Assembly: GCA_030686995.1 (NCBI GenBank)
Contig: CM060686.1
Coordinates: forward strand, 69,778,319 to 69,842,318
Reading direction: 5' to 3'
DNA: 64,000 bases
Source: Artemisia argyi
Lineage: Eukaryota; Streptophyta; Magnoliopsida; Asterales; Asteraceae
The position numbers were made by a program, and so were the translations under genes. Numbering within the stretch: the first letter of the stretch is position 1; the number at the start of each line of letters is the position of its first letter. Under the pieces are notes generated by a model. It saw only the letters and a list, made by a program, of their open reading frames with translations, was not told where the DNA came from and searched no databases. Positions 52,701 through 64,000 of this stretch are shown in pieces.

Positions 52701-52951
52701 CATTGAAAAAAAAATTTAGGGGGGTTTTTGTTGGTGTAGCAACTGATTATAACCTAGGGTTATAAAAGCATGATTAACATAAAAAAAACAACCACGGCAT
52801 TGGTGATTTACAGCCTAATTTTGATATGTAAGGGATCCATCTAAAAGCATGACTATCCTAAACAAACATGAAAAAAATACAAACATTAAATAACGCATAT
52901 GTTACCTCCAACATAATTATCAGCAAACTCAATATCTACTGAATCATTCAT
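49753..52951 (-). pseudogene. MURA-type Mutator transposase, one frameshift
   Basis: Would bind the terminal repeats and cut and join DNA. Exons on the - strand: 52951-52906, 52621-51713, 51626-51368, 51037-50450, 50364-49753. All introns are GT-AG. Order of domains: FAR1-type DNA-binding domain (52.45-52.1 kb, with YKDYAREGGFEVRKGG and CRCGCNAQLRL), MULE DDE core, SWIM zinc finger (CSCLKYECYGLLCRH, about 50.3 kb), and a C-terminal zinc knuckle (CNYCDTYDYHDSRNC). The DDE set is visible: Asp in SFDATF, Asp in VVTDQDPAM, Glu in SRSESENHFFG. Summed exons total 2414 bases, one short of a multiple of three. The break is at a GTGTGT stretch near 52145, between DGKYV and SKFIEKHNHSL. Apart from this about 804 codons are clean. 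It faces the Ulp1 gene. Confidence 0.88.
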
Positions 52952-53371
52952 GGTGAATTACAAGTAGAATCGGAAGTGAATAGAGAGTGTGAAAACTTGA
53001 ATGGAATGGAGCTGGTATCAAAATGAAAAAGATATATGATCTTGTGCTAATAATAATTGAATATGAATATGATTGTGCTAAAAATCTGGGATGGCATTGA
53101 ATGATATCCATCATGGTGAAGTGAGTTGAAGAACCGGAAGAAAAAAAAAAAAACGCTCTGTTTAATTCTTTTAAAGAATACGGTATTCTTATTGAATGAT
53201 ATGGTGCATTGAAAGATTACTAAAATGCCCCCAAATCTATATAAATTAATGTTTATTAATTTTCTTTTTTCTTTATTTGTGATTTGAATGCATTGCCACA
53301 TGCCCTTCTCTTATTGGTTGTTGCATTGATCTTACTTTTAGAATTTTAAGGATGATCTTATATGATCTCAA

Positions 53372-53374
<3 letters not shown>

Positions 53375-53423
<49 letters not shown>

Positions 53424-53589
53424 GATAACATAGCTACATTACAACGTAGCCAATTGGCTACATTTCCTTTGAAAAAAAAGGTGGGGAAATGGGGAAAATA
53501 TGTGTCAGGGACTGAACTGTACATTATTAAAACTTTTTTCAAAGGAAATGTAGCCAATTGGCTACATTTGTAATGTAGCTATATTTTTC

Positions 53590-53667
<78 letters not shown>
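53375..53667. repeat. (TA)n tracts around a small MITE
   Basis: (TA)n runs at 53375-53420 and 53593-53667 flank the 172-bp MITE at 53421-53592. They are the right-hand continuation of the AT tract that received the inner MULE. Confidence 0.9.
53421..53592. mobile_element. 172-bp MITE inserted in a (TA)n tract
   Basis: The ends TGGGATAACATAGCTACATT and, reversed, TGGGAAAAATATAGCTACAT are inverted repeats of about 58 bases. They share GTAGCCAATTGGCTACATTT and CCTTTGAAAAAA, and each arm contains its own smaller palindrome (TAGCCAATTGGCTA). The TA surroundings suggest a TA-targeting MITE. The chance frames here are not genes. Confidence 0.75.
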
Positions 53668-53669
<2 letters not shown>

Positions 53670-53881
53670 CTAAATCTATAAAACTTGGCGAAACACATGG
53701 ACCATTTGTGTAAGAAACTGAAAAGTAATATAGAAACAAGGGTATTTTAGTCATTTGATGTATGTCACAGACGATTTTTGCCCCAAACGTTTCCCACACG
53801 TACGATCCTTGCACTTACCAAACATTAGGGACGAAACTTGCAATTTAGCCAAACTTTAAAGACGATTTTTGTAATTTACTC
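53668..53881 (-). repeat. Right terminal inverted repeat of the outer MULE
   Basis: Reverse complement of 40361-40572, with single-base differences and a few indels. Confidence 0.85.
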
Positions 53882-53889
53882 TTTATAAT

Positions 53890-55265
53890 CTTGCACAAAA
53901 GAACGCAACACGAATATATAAACTTTCTATAGCTACGTAGAAAATTATCAGTAAACTTCTAAGCAATATATGCAAAACAAAAAACGTTAACACGCTCTTT
54001 ATACTTGAGATGAAATCAAACTTAAATCTCTTTTCGCAACCTTTTGCAATCTCTCTTTCCACATTTCCTCAACTTCTCTTTGAGATTTTTCGCATACTTG
54101 CTATCAAAAGGTTACGAGACCAAAATATGTCACGCTTCTAGAACATTTTGTTGTCAAAGATTATTGTGAAGTATAAAGCTTCCAATCCCACATCGCGAGT
54201 CGGGACAAATTCTTACTTACATATATAGTCTGATGTATAGCATAATGAATAAGTTGAAATAAGTATTAAGTTGTTGCCTTGGTGTATTGCTGTCATAAGA
54301 AAAGAAAAATTATGATAGCAAATCCATTATCATAAGTCGGCAATTTATATAAATTCTTAACTTTTTTACTTAAAAAAGAAATTCCTCTTTTAAATTCTAC
54401 TTTTTACTACTTTACAAAAAAGTTCCTCTTATCATTTATTTAAAATAATATCTCATATATATATAATAAAATAAAACCTCAAGTGGGGACTTTTCCATTT
54501 CAAAAAATCAAATCATACCTTATTTAGTAATAATTTTTTTTTAAAGATTATTTTCTTATTAGGTAACATTTTATATTTATCCATAACATAAGTATAAGAT
54601 AAATACAAAAAATATAGATAAGATGCAATTAACAATATGATTAAAATTTTTAAATAATTATCTTTGATAATAAAAAACTATAATTAAACATTATAAATCA
54701 AACAAAAAAAAGATTAAATTATTTGTTTTTTAATAAATAAAAATATATAATTAAAAAAAAAATTTTAAAAAAACCGCGCATGCGCGGGCATTATAACTAG
54801 TTCATTTACACAAATAAATTCTTGGGGCAATTTCATTCATATCCTTGCAAATTTCAAAAGTTTCATATATATCCTTTGAATGCATTAAATGCATTGTACT
54901 TTATGCATTAAAAACTAGTAAAAATGATATATATGAAATTTTTGTAATTTTCAAGGATATACATGAAATTTTCCCTAAATTCTTCACACGCTTCGATCAT
55001 CAATTATTTAGAATCTCGTATACTAATCAGTAATACAACCTCTTAATTATTATATGTCACTTCATACAGTTATTATTTTAAGTAAATTCTCCATGTCTGT
55101 TTCAAAAAAAAAAAAAAAAAAAAAAAAAAAATAATTTACATAGATACTCGAATATAACTCGAACTCACAACTACTTTGTATTATGTTAGAACTAATTCAG
55201 TAACTTGTTAAAGCAAACAATAGCAATGACTTCAGAAAGAGTTTTTGCTTATTTATATAATCTGT
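53890..55265. repeat. Tandem duplication, copy 3
   Basis: Follows copy 2 in order: GCACAAAAGAACGCAACACG (53895 / 38649), CCCACATCGCG (54187 / 38941), CATTTACACAAATAAATT (54802 / 39489), AACTCGAACTCACAAC and GACTTCAGAAAGAGTTTTTG (55155-55250 / 40255-40350). It holds a 350-bp Helitron absent from copy 2 and lacks the two insertions of copy 2. The large MULE sits exactly at the junction between copies 2 and 3. Confidence 0.8.
54451..54800 (+). mobile_element. Helitron, 350 bp, with canonical ends and empty site
   Basis: Starts TCTCATATATAT after A, and ends with a hairpin (CCGCGCATGCGCGG, about 54773-54786) then TATAACTAG before T. That gives TC...CTAG inserted between A and T, without target duplication. 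Copy 2 of the surrounding duplication runs through this point without the insertion (about 39466-39490). The 5' part matches repeats at 1018 and 61471. Non-coding, so non-autonomous. Confidence 0.75.
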
Positions 55266-55741
55266 GCTGCTATAAGTTGATTTGTATTAGTATAATGTTT
55301 TTGACTAGTTGCTTTCCCTTTCTTTTTTTCCTACAACTTTTCTAATAAACATAAGATCCCAAACATGTTACATGCCTCAGTTCATCAACTGAGACTTGAA
55401 CTCAAAACATTTTTGTTTTATGTTGTACTAACTAATTAAGTCACCAACTGTTACCAAAAATGATAGCAATTAGTTACGGAGTCATAAGTTCTGAATCCTT
55501 TTCTTACAGACAGATATGCTGCTGACATACATAGATTTCGTTTGCTTACGACACCTAGTAGAGAACAAATGGAATCATCCAGCTCATTTGCTAAGATAGT
55601 TGATAAATTGTCATAGCATACACTGCATATAGGAGAGTGGGCTAACCTAATATTTCCAAAAAGTTGTACTAACCTACAGCAATAACACCACCCACCATGC
55701 AAGCTTCTTATATTAGATCGGGGTCAAATGCATACCATCAG
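55266..55741. other. 3' flank of the DRM3-like gene
   Basis: Contains the likely 3' UTR of the methyltransferase gene (read leftwards). A short - strand frame at 55451-55702 has no recognisable domain and is probably chance. Confidence 0.4.
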
Positions 55742-58700
55742 TTAGTTGGTCTTTATCGCACTCCGAACACATTGCAGAACACGAACAAACTCGACAAACA
55801 TTGAGAAGTCCAAAACAGCATAACTCTCCGTATCAGTTGCAGCCGCCTTGGTTACACTTATAGGATCGTAGGTATACGGGCTCTGACATATGATGAAGTC
55901 AAAAACACCAAACTTGTTGATTAGACTACCAAGCTTAGTACTTGATAGTTTTTGTATGGTTGCTATCTGAACCAATTCCCCAGTCTGATCGGAGTTCTCC
56001 CACCACTGGCTTAATATCTTTCGCTTTGGTTCTGACGGTTCAATTGAAACAACAGCCTTTAATCGTATCCCAAGCCGGTTCAAGGTGATTTCTGCCCCTC
56101 CAATCCCACTGTAGATGGAAAGCAATGTTATTCCATCAGGGAACAAAGACTTCAAGACAGACAGGTGATATCCTAAAGTGTGTGTTTGGAAAGAGTGTTT
56201 TAAAGAATGCAGCCTTTCTCCAACGCTAAGCCCATCTGTCTGAGTGTGATTTAAAGGGTACCCAAGTATCCTTTCAACTGACTCAGGTTCTATCGGCGCT
56301 AGTCGGTTACGTCCTACCCACATAAGACTCAATGTCCTACATTGGTGAAGAATGTCCTTTTGTTGTTCAGCAGAAAGTATCCCCTTTGAGCTTTTCAATA
56401 TGCTCCTGAGCTTGTCACAAAGTTGGGATATTCCAAGAGTTTCGGAACTGATACAAGACAACTGTTTTCTTGTATCCCATGATGGCCAATACTTCTTTGT
56501 CTGTGGTATCGCTTCCTCTATGGTCATTGGTGGTTTTGGAACAACGTGAAAGCGGTTTTCAGTAGGGAGGTTATGTATATAACCTTCATTCCTACTCAAG
56601 GCTGAGAAAAACTGAGTGTTGACAACCTCAGGCTCGAGTGCATACAGGTATTGAGAGATTTTGACCCAGGAATCATGAGATAAGTTTGTAACATTCCCAT
56701 AGAAAAACAAAGGAGCTTTGGCAACCATGCGGTCCACACTGCTACATGAAACAGGCTGGATCAGTTTCGGCACTCCCATTGCTGCCGCACGTCTTGCTTT
56801 ATACTTAAGTTGTCTCTGTAAGACCTTGGAACTCCCTGGAGGTTTTGATGCAGTGCGTGATGATCTATAACTGTTTAAATCATCCTCAAACTCTGGTTTT
56901 GGTCTTTGTAAGCCAATTGGATCAGCAACATGTTGTTCTTCTTTTGGTTGTTTCCCTTTAAAGCTATCAGCACTCTTCAAGTCCTTAAAGCTATCAGCAC
57001 TGTTCAAGTCCTTAATTTTAGAAGCCTGAATAGTTTCTTCAGTTCTTAATGCTAAATTAGTGTAAAAACTGGCATCTAACACTTTCGTGGCGCCCATAGA
57101 CGTAGACTTAAATTTATTTCCCATCCACGAATTGTCTCCAAAAGACGAAAAGGGATCCTGTCAAGTTAAGATGCATGCTAATAAATACGTGGCGGAAGTC
57201 ATACATATAGATGGAATTGGTAGGAAGATGGAAAAAGCAGGCCTTTTGCATGACTTAAATCCAACATGACCTTGTTAAACAAATTAGATAGAAAAAGTAA
57301 ATATAGATGACCTCTTCTGTCTTGACATAAGGGTCACCCATCCGAGCACAAACAATCGCGTCAGCAAGCTCTGATATTGAAACTTCCGCACCTGATAAAG
57401 ATGAATCAATTGTTATACAGAAAAGGCTAGTATTTCAGGTGTTGCTTTTATAGTTTGATTCTATTTGGGAACAATTATCCAACTTGAATAAAATGTGAAG
57501 ATATACTCACCATACTTCTCAATGGCTACAGAAATTTCCTGTTCGGTAAAGCCTATTTCAAGCAATCTAAGTGTCTTGTCCATGGTCCCAAACAAGGTCT
57601 CTGTTGTGGCTTCCTGCTATATTTAGCGGAATTAGTGTTGAAGCAAACAAGATGACTTGTAATGTGATGCATAATTTAATACTTATAACTTTATAATGCG
57701 CAAATGCAGTAATTCATGTTATAACCATAAAATAAAATAAAAAAGTAGTGTTCTTATAATTGATAAGAGTTCGGTCATTATGAAAGATAAAAACTGAATT
57801 GTTAAGAAACCTTAGATTTAGAACGAGTGATAATATGGTCAAATAGACAAAGGAAAATGAGAAAAATGTATTGGTAGATGGAAGTTTATAAACCTCGTTT
57901 CTTGTTGGAAGAGTCTGGTTTAAATCATCTGCGCTAGCCATCTGAGCGGCAAAAATGAAATCTACAAGTTCGTTAACAGGAGCATCTTCGCCTGTCAACA
58001 ATTATAAGAATACATTACAAGGCTGTAGGGAACATAAATGTTTTGCTTACCAGATAAGTAGACAGCCAAGGTTCCAATAATTATACTACTCTTACTATTT
58101 TGGGACACAAGGCTTGTTGCTGTTGTATATTTAGCATTAGTCACGACAAAGACATAGTAGAAAAAAGTATAATTTGGTTACTATGTTTAGTATAATTTAG
58201 GATAGGAGGTTAAAATACCAAGTTTGTTAATTGCAAACTCAACCTCCTCCATAGTGAAGTTCATCATTAGTAAGGATGCCTTTTTGTCATCAGTAACATC
58301 ACAACACTCATCATCAGGGTCCTGCATAAATTGAAGAATATTACAAACCATAAAATGAAGACTAAGGCAAGAATATTCACGAAAACGCAGTTAGGAACTT
58401 CAGGTTCAGATTTAGTGAAACTAAACAGTTAATACCCGATTTATAGACGGAGTAATAGTGAAAAACCACTAAGATCATGAATTCAGAGGCTCGCAAGAAC
58501 AGGTCTGATAATAACAAACCAGAGACTTACTTCTTTTAAAGGATTAGTTGTAGGGACAGCAGTACTCCGACTGCTTACATCCTTCTCATCACCAAATAAG
58601 CACTCCAAAGAATCAGACGATTCTGAATTTGATATAAGAACAGCCTGTTCAACAACAGTCTGAGTCTCAGTCATCTGAAGTTATAAAATGGCAACTGAAA

Positions 58701-60371
58701 CATGGTCTGCATTTTACCAAACCCTTCCAAAAGATAATATTATACAGAAAGAAAAATAAAGCTAGTACTAAGGAAAAACAATTTAGCAGTTACAGTAATG
58801 AAGGTCGGGTGGTGCCTACCTTTCTTTTACCGTTACTTTGAGATAATTCCTCATCTTTGTAGCCATTAGCAGGCGGCATTGACCTTTTCTTTGATGTTTC
58901 AAGTGTCTGTATAGTTAGGAAAAGATTAATTTTTCCAAAAGGGAGCACTAATCAGAGAAAAGGTCTGGAAATTTATTACACGATACCAGGCAAGACAGTA
59001 AGAGAAAAAAATAAATAAATAAATAAATAAAAAATAATAATAAAGGAGAAAAGATATTTGTAACAATAAGAAAAGAAGACTGCATTAGACTGACCAATTT
59101 GTTTGATAGAAACGTTGCGATTATAAGTCATATGTACAGATGTACCCTTAATAATGAAAAAGGCAATGGATCTTGTAGACCTAAGTGAAAGAATAACCCT
59201 TTTTTAAAATAAGTGAGCAAGTGTGTATTTTTAGTAGGTAAAGTTAATGGAAATGATAAACGCATTTTCACGGGACACCTTAAAATTGAAAGGTAGAGAC
59301 AAAATCTTAAATCAGCAAGATGTGCCTTATTTTCGTTCCTAATTTGAAAGAAGCCCCAAAGATACAAAACTGTCGATGATCATTGATTTGAATATATTCT
59401 ACCACTTACAGAATATGCAAAGAGAGACTCCAATAATAAATCCATATTGTCTTCACCTACATTATAAACAAGTAGAGCTTAAGTGTCAGAAACCAGAAAA
59501 ATAACTTTACAGTAAAAATAAAAACCATCATACAAACAGACTTAAAGCTCAAACATATATATCTCCCTATAGAGATCAAACAAATAAAAAAAATTTGATC
59601 AAATTCTGTATATAATATAACTTACCATTTCGTCGGATAGCTTTGTCGATGAGATCAGGTGTAAATCCCATTCCTAGGAGGGTTGATCTTACATTAGTTC
59701 CCGATGAGCTCGCACCATTCTCCTGTGAAAATTTAGGGTTTGTTGCTCATGTGTGAGAAGACGAGGAAAACAAAATATTGGTTACATACACTTGTAACAA
59801 CTTATTTACAATATAATACCATTATAGCCAAGTAGATATAGATTTTACTAGAAATTCTGAATAAGAGAAAGATCTGCAACTGTTGTTAATCTGAAGCAAC
59901 TAACAGACAATTTAAGGTGTTTGTATGTATAGTGGACACTAAAAGCACGCAGTGTGGCTCAATTTTCACGACGGTGTAGCTCCACAATGCAGTGTGGCCG
60001 AATAGACTGAGTGTACGTGAGTGTTTTGTGTATGTTTTAGTGGGTCCAGTTTTGAGTGTTACCACTACGGGTGAAAGGGGTTGAGCGTTGTTTTCAGTGC
60101 TATGACAATGTGACAGCACCTTTTGATTTACAACAACTGCTCTATCCAATATCGATTCAAGTCACTTGTTAACAAAACTGATCCTTATCTCTCCATATAC
60201 AATCTAAAAATATGGCTATACGAGGAACAATAAACGTAGCAAATGAAACAAGAGGCATACCCCAATACTATGAAGAAATGGAAAACCACTGGGGTCTAGC
60301 TGTGTGATAGTTACAGGGTCAGGTTTAAATTCCATCTCTTCTTCGCTGTCTGATAAATTATTTATTTTATA
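55742..60371 (-). CDS. DRM3: DRM3-like DNA methyltransferase (catalytically altered), 749 aa
   Basis: Role: DRM proteins act in the nucleus in RNA-directed DNA methylation; the DRM3 class is thought to be inactive and to assist DRM2 and Pol V transcripts. Coding starts at ATG 60335. Exons on the - strand: 60371-60261, 59722-59626, 59456-59410, 58906-58820, 58674-58531, 58321-58219, 57991-57894, 57613-57511, 57391-57312, 57157-55742. All are GT-AG and all phases join, giving 749 residues (Arabidopsis DRM3 is about 710). Three UBA domains: about 35-73 (LLGMGFTPDLIDKAI), 160-205 (LLMMNFTMEEVEFAI), 232-270 (LLEIGFTEQEISVAI). The rearranged methyltransferase domain ends the protein: motif I is SIYSGIGGAE (about 625-634). 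Motif IV reads QSPYTYD (Tyr 706) where active DRMs have SPC with the catalytic Cys. No frameshift or stop is seen. Confidence 0.92.
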
Positions 60372-61110
60372 CTGCACGTACAATTAGAAAAAAAAAAGAT
60401 TCATATTATAAAACATGCAACAAAATAGCTAGGGCATATATAATCGGAAACTTTGCGAGTAATGTACCATATTGGCATGAACAATGATGTCTTGGAATTA
60501 AGCTATCTGCAAAAACAAAGAAGTGATTAAATTCAGTTAGCACATCACTAATTGGGTACATTGATATGAAACTAAATTCATATTTACGCTTTACAAAGAT
60601 AGTACTCCCTCCGTCCCAATTTTATTGTCCACTACTAAAAATAGATAGGGAAATTTAACCAAGTTTACTATATTACCCTTGTTTAAAATTATTATTACAT
60701 ACATTAAAGAAGACTTAAATTAATTACCTATGGGCAAAAATGTCATTCTGTCAAAAAGTAAGAAAGAGAAAGCTGTAATAAATGTATTTTTCTATGTATT
60801 TTTCTTAAACTATGTGTTTTTTGTCGGGGGACAATAATTTTGGGACGGAGGTAGTAGTATTGTTGAAATAGATAAAAAAGGGTTGCTTTACAAATCAATT
60901 GTGAAAATAATAAAAATAGGTGAGTGATACAAAAACCCTACAATTATACGAATTAGGAATTGATAAAATTATGGGTATAATTTGGAAAGAAATAATGAGG
61001 TGTGTACCTTTTTGATCGGATGAGTTTTTAGTTTTAACCGGACCGGAGAATATTTGTTGTCGGAAATTGTAACGGAAGGAGTGAGTGAGGGAAGGAGGGA
61101 GAGAGCACGT
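60372..61110 (-). promoter_or_regulatory. 5' UTR exons and intron of the DRM3-like gene
   Basis: Splice-like borders suggest two untranslated exons: about 61110-61008 (donor GTACAC) and 60506-60468 (acceptor TTGCAG, donor GTACAT), spliced to 60371. The middle exon contains an ATG that would make a six-codon upstream frame crossing the splice junction and ending before the main ATG at 60335. The 250-bp Stowaway MITE at 60605-60854 lies in the first intron. The transcription start is not determined. Confidence 0.5.
60605..60854. mobile_element. Stowaway MITE in the DRM3-like 5' UTR intron, 250 bp
   Basis: Begins CTCCCTCCGTCCC and ends GGGACGGAGGTAG, flanked by TA (60603-60604, 60855-60856). 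The subterminal AATTTTATTGTCC pairs with GGACAATAATTTT. Same subfamily style as the element at 7884. Confidence 0.9.
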
Positions 61111-61470
61111 GTGTGTTGTGTGTTTGGGTGGAAGTACAAAACATAACACACTTCCCACTTGCCAAGTCTTGCTTGACTCAAATGTTTTTTTTTTTTTTTT
61201 CTTTACAAAGTGTCTTACTTTCAAAAGGGCGAGTGCACAATTGCACACACATATTTACTCATGTTCACGGTTCACCCCATACAAACGTATAAATGTCAAC
61301 ACAATATTTTGAGTTATTAATTCTCATAAATAAGGAGTAAGCAAATAACAGACAACCACCTCCTACAATCTTTTACTCACCATAAATTCTTTATCACTTA
61401 TCATACTATATCTTTTATTTGCAGCCTTTCACTCGTTCCACAATCACCATAACAACAAATCTTCCAATAT
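61111..61470. other. Upstream flank of the DRM3-like gene
   Basis: Likely promoter side of the - strand gene. It contains a T run at 61184-61200 and no gene of its own. No clear TATA element stands out. Confidence 0.4.
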
Positions 61471-61580
61471 TCTAATTTCCTAATAAAATAAAATCCCTAG
61501 TGGAGACTTTTCATTTCAAATAAATCAAATCATTCCTTATTAAGTAATAAATTTTTTATTTTAAAGATTTTTAATAAAAA
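61471..61580 (+). repeat. Dispersed repeat, Helitron 5'-end type
   Basis: TAATAAAATAAAATCCCTAG, then GGAGACTTTTCATTTC, AATCAAATCATTCCTTATTA and AGTAATAA match, with few changes, the starts of 54451-54560 (Helitron) and 1018-1110. No matching hairpin/CTAG end was found nearby, so its extent is open. Confidence 0.55.
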
Positions 61581-64000
61581 GAGCCTTAAATATTTCCTAA
61601 TTTAACCAAAAAAAATTGTAAATTCGTTTTAGGTAAAAAGTGAGTGAAAAGTTATATGTGTCAAAAATATGAAAAAAGAAAACTTTAAAAAGATGGGGTG
61701 AATCTACAATATCTTGAGGGGTTTAAACAAAAAATTTAAAAAACAAAACCACAATCAAACACAGCCGGTCCCTGGATTTCATCATATATCGACAAAAAAA
61801 AAAAAAATAAATAAAAAATAAATAAAGTCAACCAACAAACCCTCAAAACTGTCATAAACCCAAAAATTTATCGAAGGATTTTGATCATCTTGATAAAGGG
61901 TAATACGGGTGGAAGTTTTTATTAGGTACTATAAAAAAAAATAAAAAAAAATAAAAAAATAAAAAATAATCCTACCCAATTCCCAAAACCCCTAAAACAA
62001 TAAACCTTGGTAAATTTAATTCAACCAAAATCATTGACGAATTGTGGGTTAAAATTATCTAATGTTGATATTGATGTTGTCAATCTGTACTATGATAAGA
62101 TTACCGAAGGTATGTTTTTCATTAATATTTTAAGCTCTTTATTATGTTATTTATTCAGTTGGTTATGACATAGGTATACATAAATATCAAGGTCAGGTAA
62201 CTTAATGAAGTCGCAAACTTTTAGTTCTTGATTTCCCGTGACCTCATTAACTGTAATAGTCTTTCGAGGTATATGTTTCAGTTGTTTAGTATTGATTTTT
62301 TTACCATAATCTTTGAAGTTGTTTTAGGTGGCTTTGTTCTATGACAATCGGACACCTGTTTGAAGCAAAAGGTGTTGGCAGAAGAGTGCTTGACATGGTG
62401 CATAATATTTACGATTCTGAATTGGGTGGTAAGGTATTTAGTTACCGGCGAATCCTGGAAGTAGGCAAGTTCATGCAACATAACTCATTAGAGGGACATT
62501 AACATACCTACTCAGGTATTTTTCTTCATCTCTCTAGGCACTTTGACCCATCTGCCTTTTGGATTAGGGGAATTACGTAGTAAAAAAAGAGTGACATCTT
62601 TGTTTTGCAAAGAACATGTTATTGCTCAATAGGTGGCAGTTGTAGACCATACTGTTTCCTTTTGGGTACAAAAATGTTTGTGTCATCTGAGTAAAAAAAA
62701 TGTTTGTATCTTATTAGGTTGAGTTTCCACATGTGGAGGCAACACATATCCCAAGGATAATACATTGACCTTGGTTTATTAATATCGCTTTTGTAAAGTG
62801 ATGATTTGTCAAATTTATTGAGACATTTAGTAATTGAGGCTTCACAACTCAATTGGCCATGTTAAAAAACACACCAAGTTAGTTTACTACATTTCATATT
62901 TAAGTTATAAAATGACCATGATGATTTGGTCCTTTTTGGGAATTGTAGCTTCACAAGTATTGCAAGAAGGAACCAGTTTATTACTTTATCTAATTTTTGT
63001 CTTACAATTAAATCACTTAAAGACCGTAGTTCAAATGGGATTATGTTTGTTTGTGTCAGTTTGCTCCTTTGGCATGGGAACAAAGGCTCTATTCACAAGA
63101 TTTATAGGCTCCAAGAAGGTATGTGCTTATTCACATTGTGCCAAAATTTTAGTAAGTTTGATAACCAAATAGAGGTGGCAATTTCACCCATTTTAACGTG
63201 AACGGGTCACTCACGAACTTCAGGTAAAACAACTTGCACTTTTGTAGTTGCATTTAGTATAGTGGGTGTATAAAACCTATAATGAAGGGAAGATTAACCA
63301 ACTGAGTACGGTTTAGTGGCCAAAAATATTTAATAATCAACTTTACACTAATGTTTATTACTGCCCTCATGAAAAGAAAATGGTTATTGGATGCTAGATT
63401 GATGATATAATATATGTTTAGGCTTCAACACGGACTGTTGAAAACATGGCACTGAATTGACTCAAGATGACGAAGAACATAATGTATTTTAGGGCTTTGT
63501 TTGTTGAATATTAATAAAGATACATAAGAATTATTTGAGAGTGAATTTGAAGCTGCAAGGTTAGTGCCGAATTTTAAAGTCCGTATGTATTTCAGTTAAT
63601 TCTCATTCCTTCCCATCCCTTAAGCAACAACTGATTGAATTTTGAGTTTTGTATGAGTTAGAGTTACTTATTTGAAAAATATGGATTCCATGTAACTAAG
63701 ATCTTGAATGAGTGGAAAAAGGATTATCAAAAGAGAAATTGCAAAAGCTTCTCCACATGTCATGAATGGAGTATAGGATAGTCAGAATGTTTGGATAAAT
63801 AACTTATTTAAAAAGGGAAGGTTCCTACTCATAAAAAATGCATTTACCAATTTCTAACTTTACTAATATTTAATAAGAATTGGGCTTTTGTGCTTAAGTT
63901 TGTTTAGTAAACTTAAGGGATTTTGATTTAATAATCTTCATATATTCTTATTGGGACAAATTATATTTAGGATGTGATGTGCATAATGCTTGATTATGAT
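61581..64000. other. Unassigned region with possible exons
   Basis: Two + strand stretches have splice-like borders. One reads SNVDIDVVNLYYDKITE before GTATGT (ending about 62109). The other follows TTTTAG at about 62328 and contains GHLFEAKGVGRRVLDMVHNI and more open codons. They do not join in one frame and match nothing I know. Another donor-like end, AAGAAG|GTATGT, is at 63119. This may be the 5' part of a gene running out of the window, or decayed sequence. Confidence 0.3.

Noticed and set aside
55451..55702. 83-codon - strand frame downstream of the DRM3-like stop
   Set aside because: No domain, no clear promoter or splice link; most likely 3' UTR or spacer.
62336..62502. Stretch with GHLFEAK that briefly recalls an RNA polymerase subunit motif
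   Set aside because: Only a few residues match and the rest does not follow that family; kept only as an unassigned exon-like block.

Overview
This window looks like nuclear DNA of a flowering plant. It is AT-rich, its genes have many short exons with GT-AG introns, and it is packed with plant-type transposons (Stowaway, Tourist and hAT MITEs, Mutator-like elements, Helitrons, and a chromovirus-type Ty3/gypsy element). An asterid, probably a daisy-family species, is my guess from repeat style only; nothing in the sequence proves it.

Only two ordinary host genes can be fully modelled. One is a secreted polygalacturonase (GH28) on the + strand at 32602-34787: six exons, 469 residues. The other is a DRM3-like DNA methyltransferase on the - strand: coding exons 60335 down to 55742, ten exons, 749 residues, three UBA domains, and Tyr where active family members have the catalytic Cys. 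DRM-type proteins act in RNA-directed DNA methylation, the pathway that silences the transposons filling the rest of the window.

Layout. 1-13 kb: small DNA transposons (hAT, Tourist, Stowaway, a 142-bp MULE-type MITE) and a 1.2-kb element with 3-bp TAA target duplications that carries an unknown gene broken by one stop codon. 13458-29353: one Mutator-like element with an exact 9-bp target duplication. It holds a PP2C phosphatase fragment and a Helitron-like element. That Helitron carries gene-like fragments and was itself hit by a gypsy retrotransposon (17647-28425) with nearly identical 3-kb LTRs but a ruined coding region. 29.4-35.6 kb: the polygalacturonase gene with related mini-elements on both sides. 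35.7-40.4 kb and 53.9-55.3 kb: three copies of a diverged tandem duplication, whose differences give natural empty sites for several insertions.

40361-53881: a second large Mutator-like structure. Its outer shell has ~210-bp terminal inverted repeats, a near-perfect 9-bp target duplication and a 1.5-kb palindrome of short CG-containing repeats. Inside the (AT)n tract of its right arm sits an 11-kb element with two convergent genes: a Ulp1-type cysteine protease (+) and a MURA transposase with FAR1, DDE, SWIM and zinc-knuckle parts (-). Both look recently intact but frameshifted. 55.7-61.1 kb: the DRM3-like gene, with a Stowaway MITE in its 5' UTR intron. 61.1-64 kb: repeats and possible exons that I could not assign.
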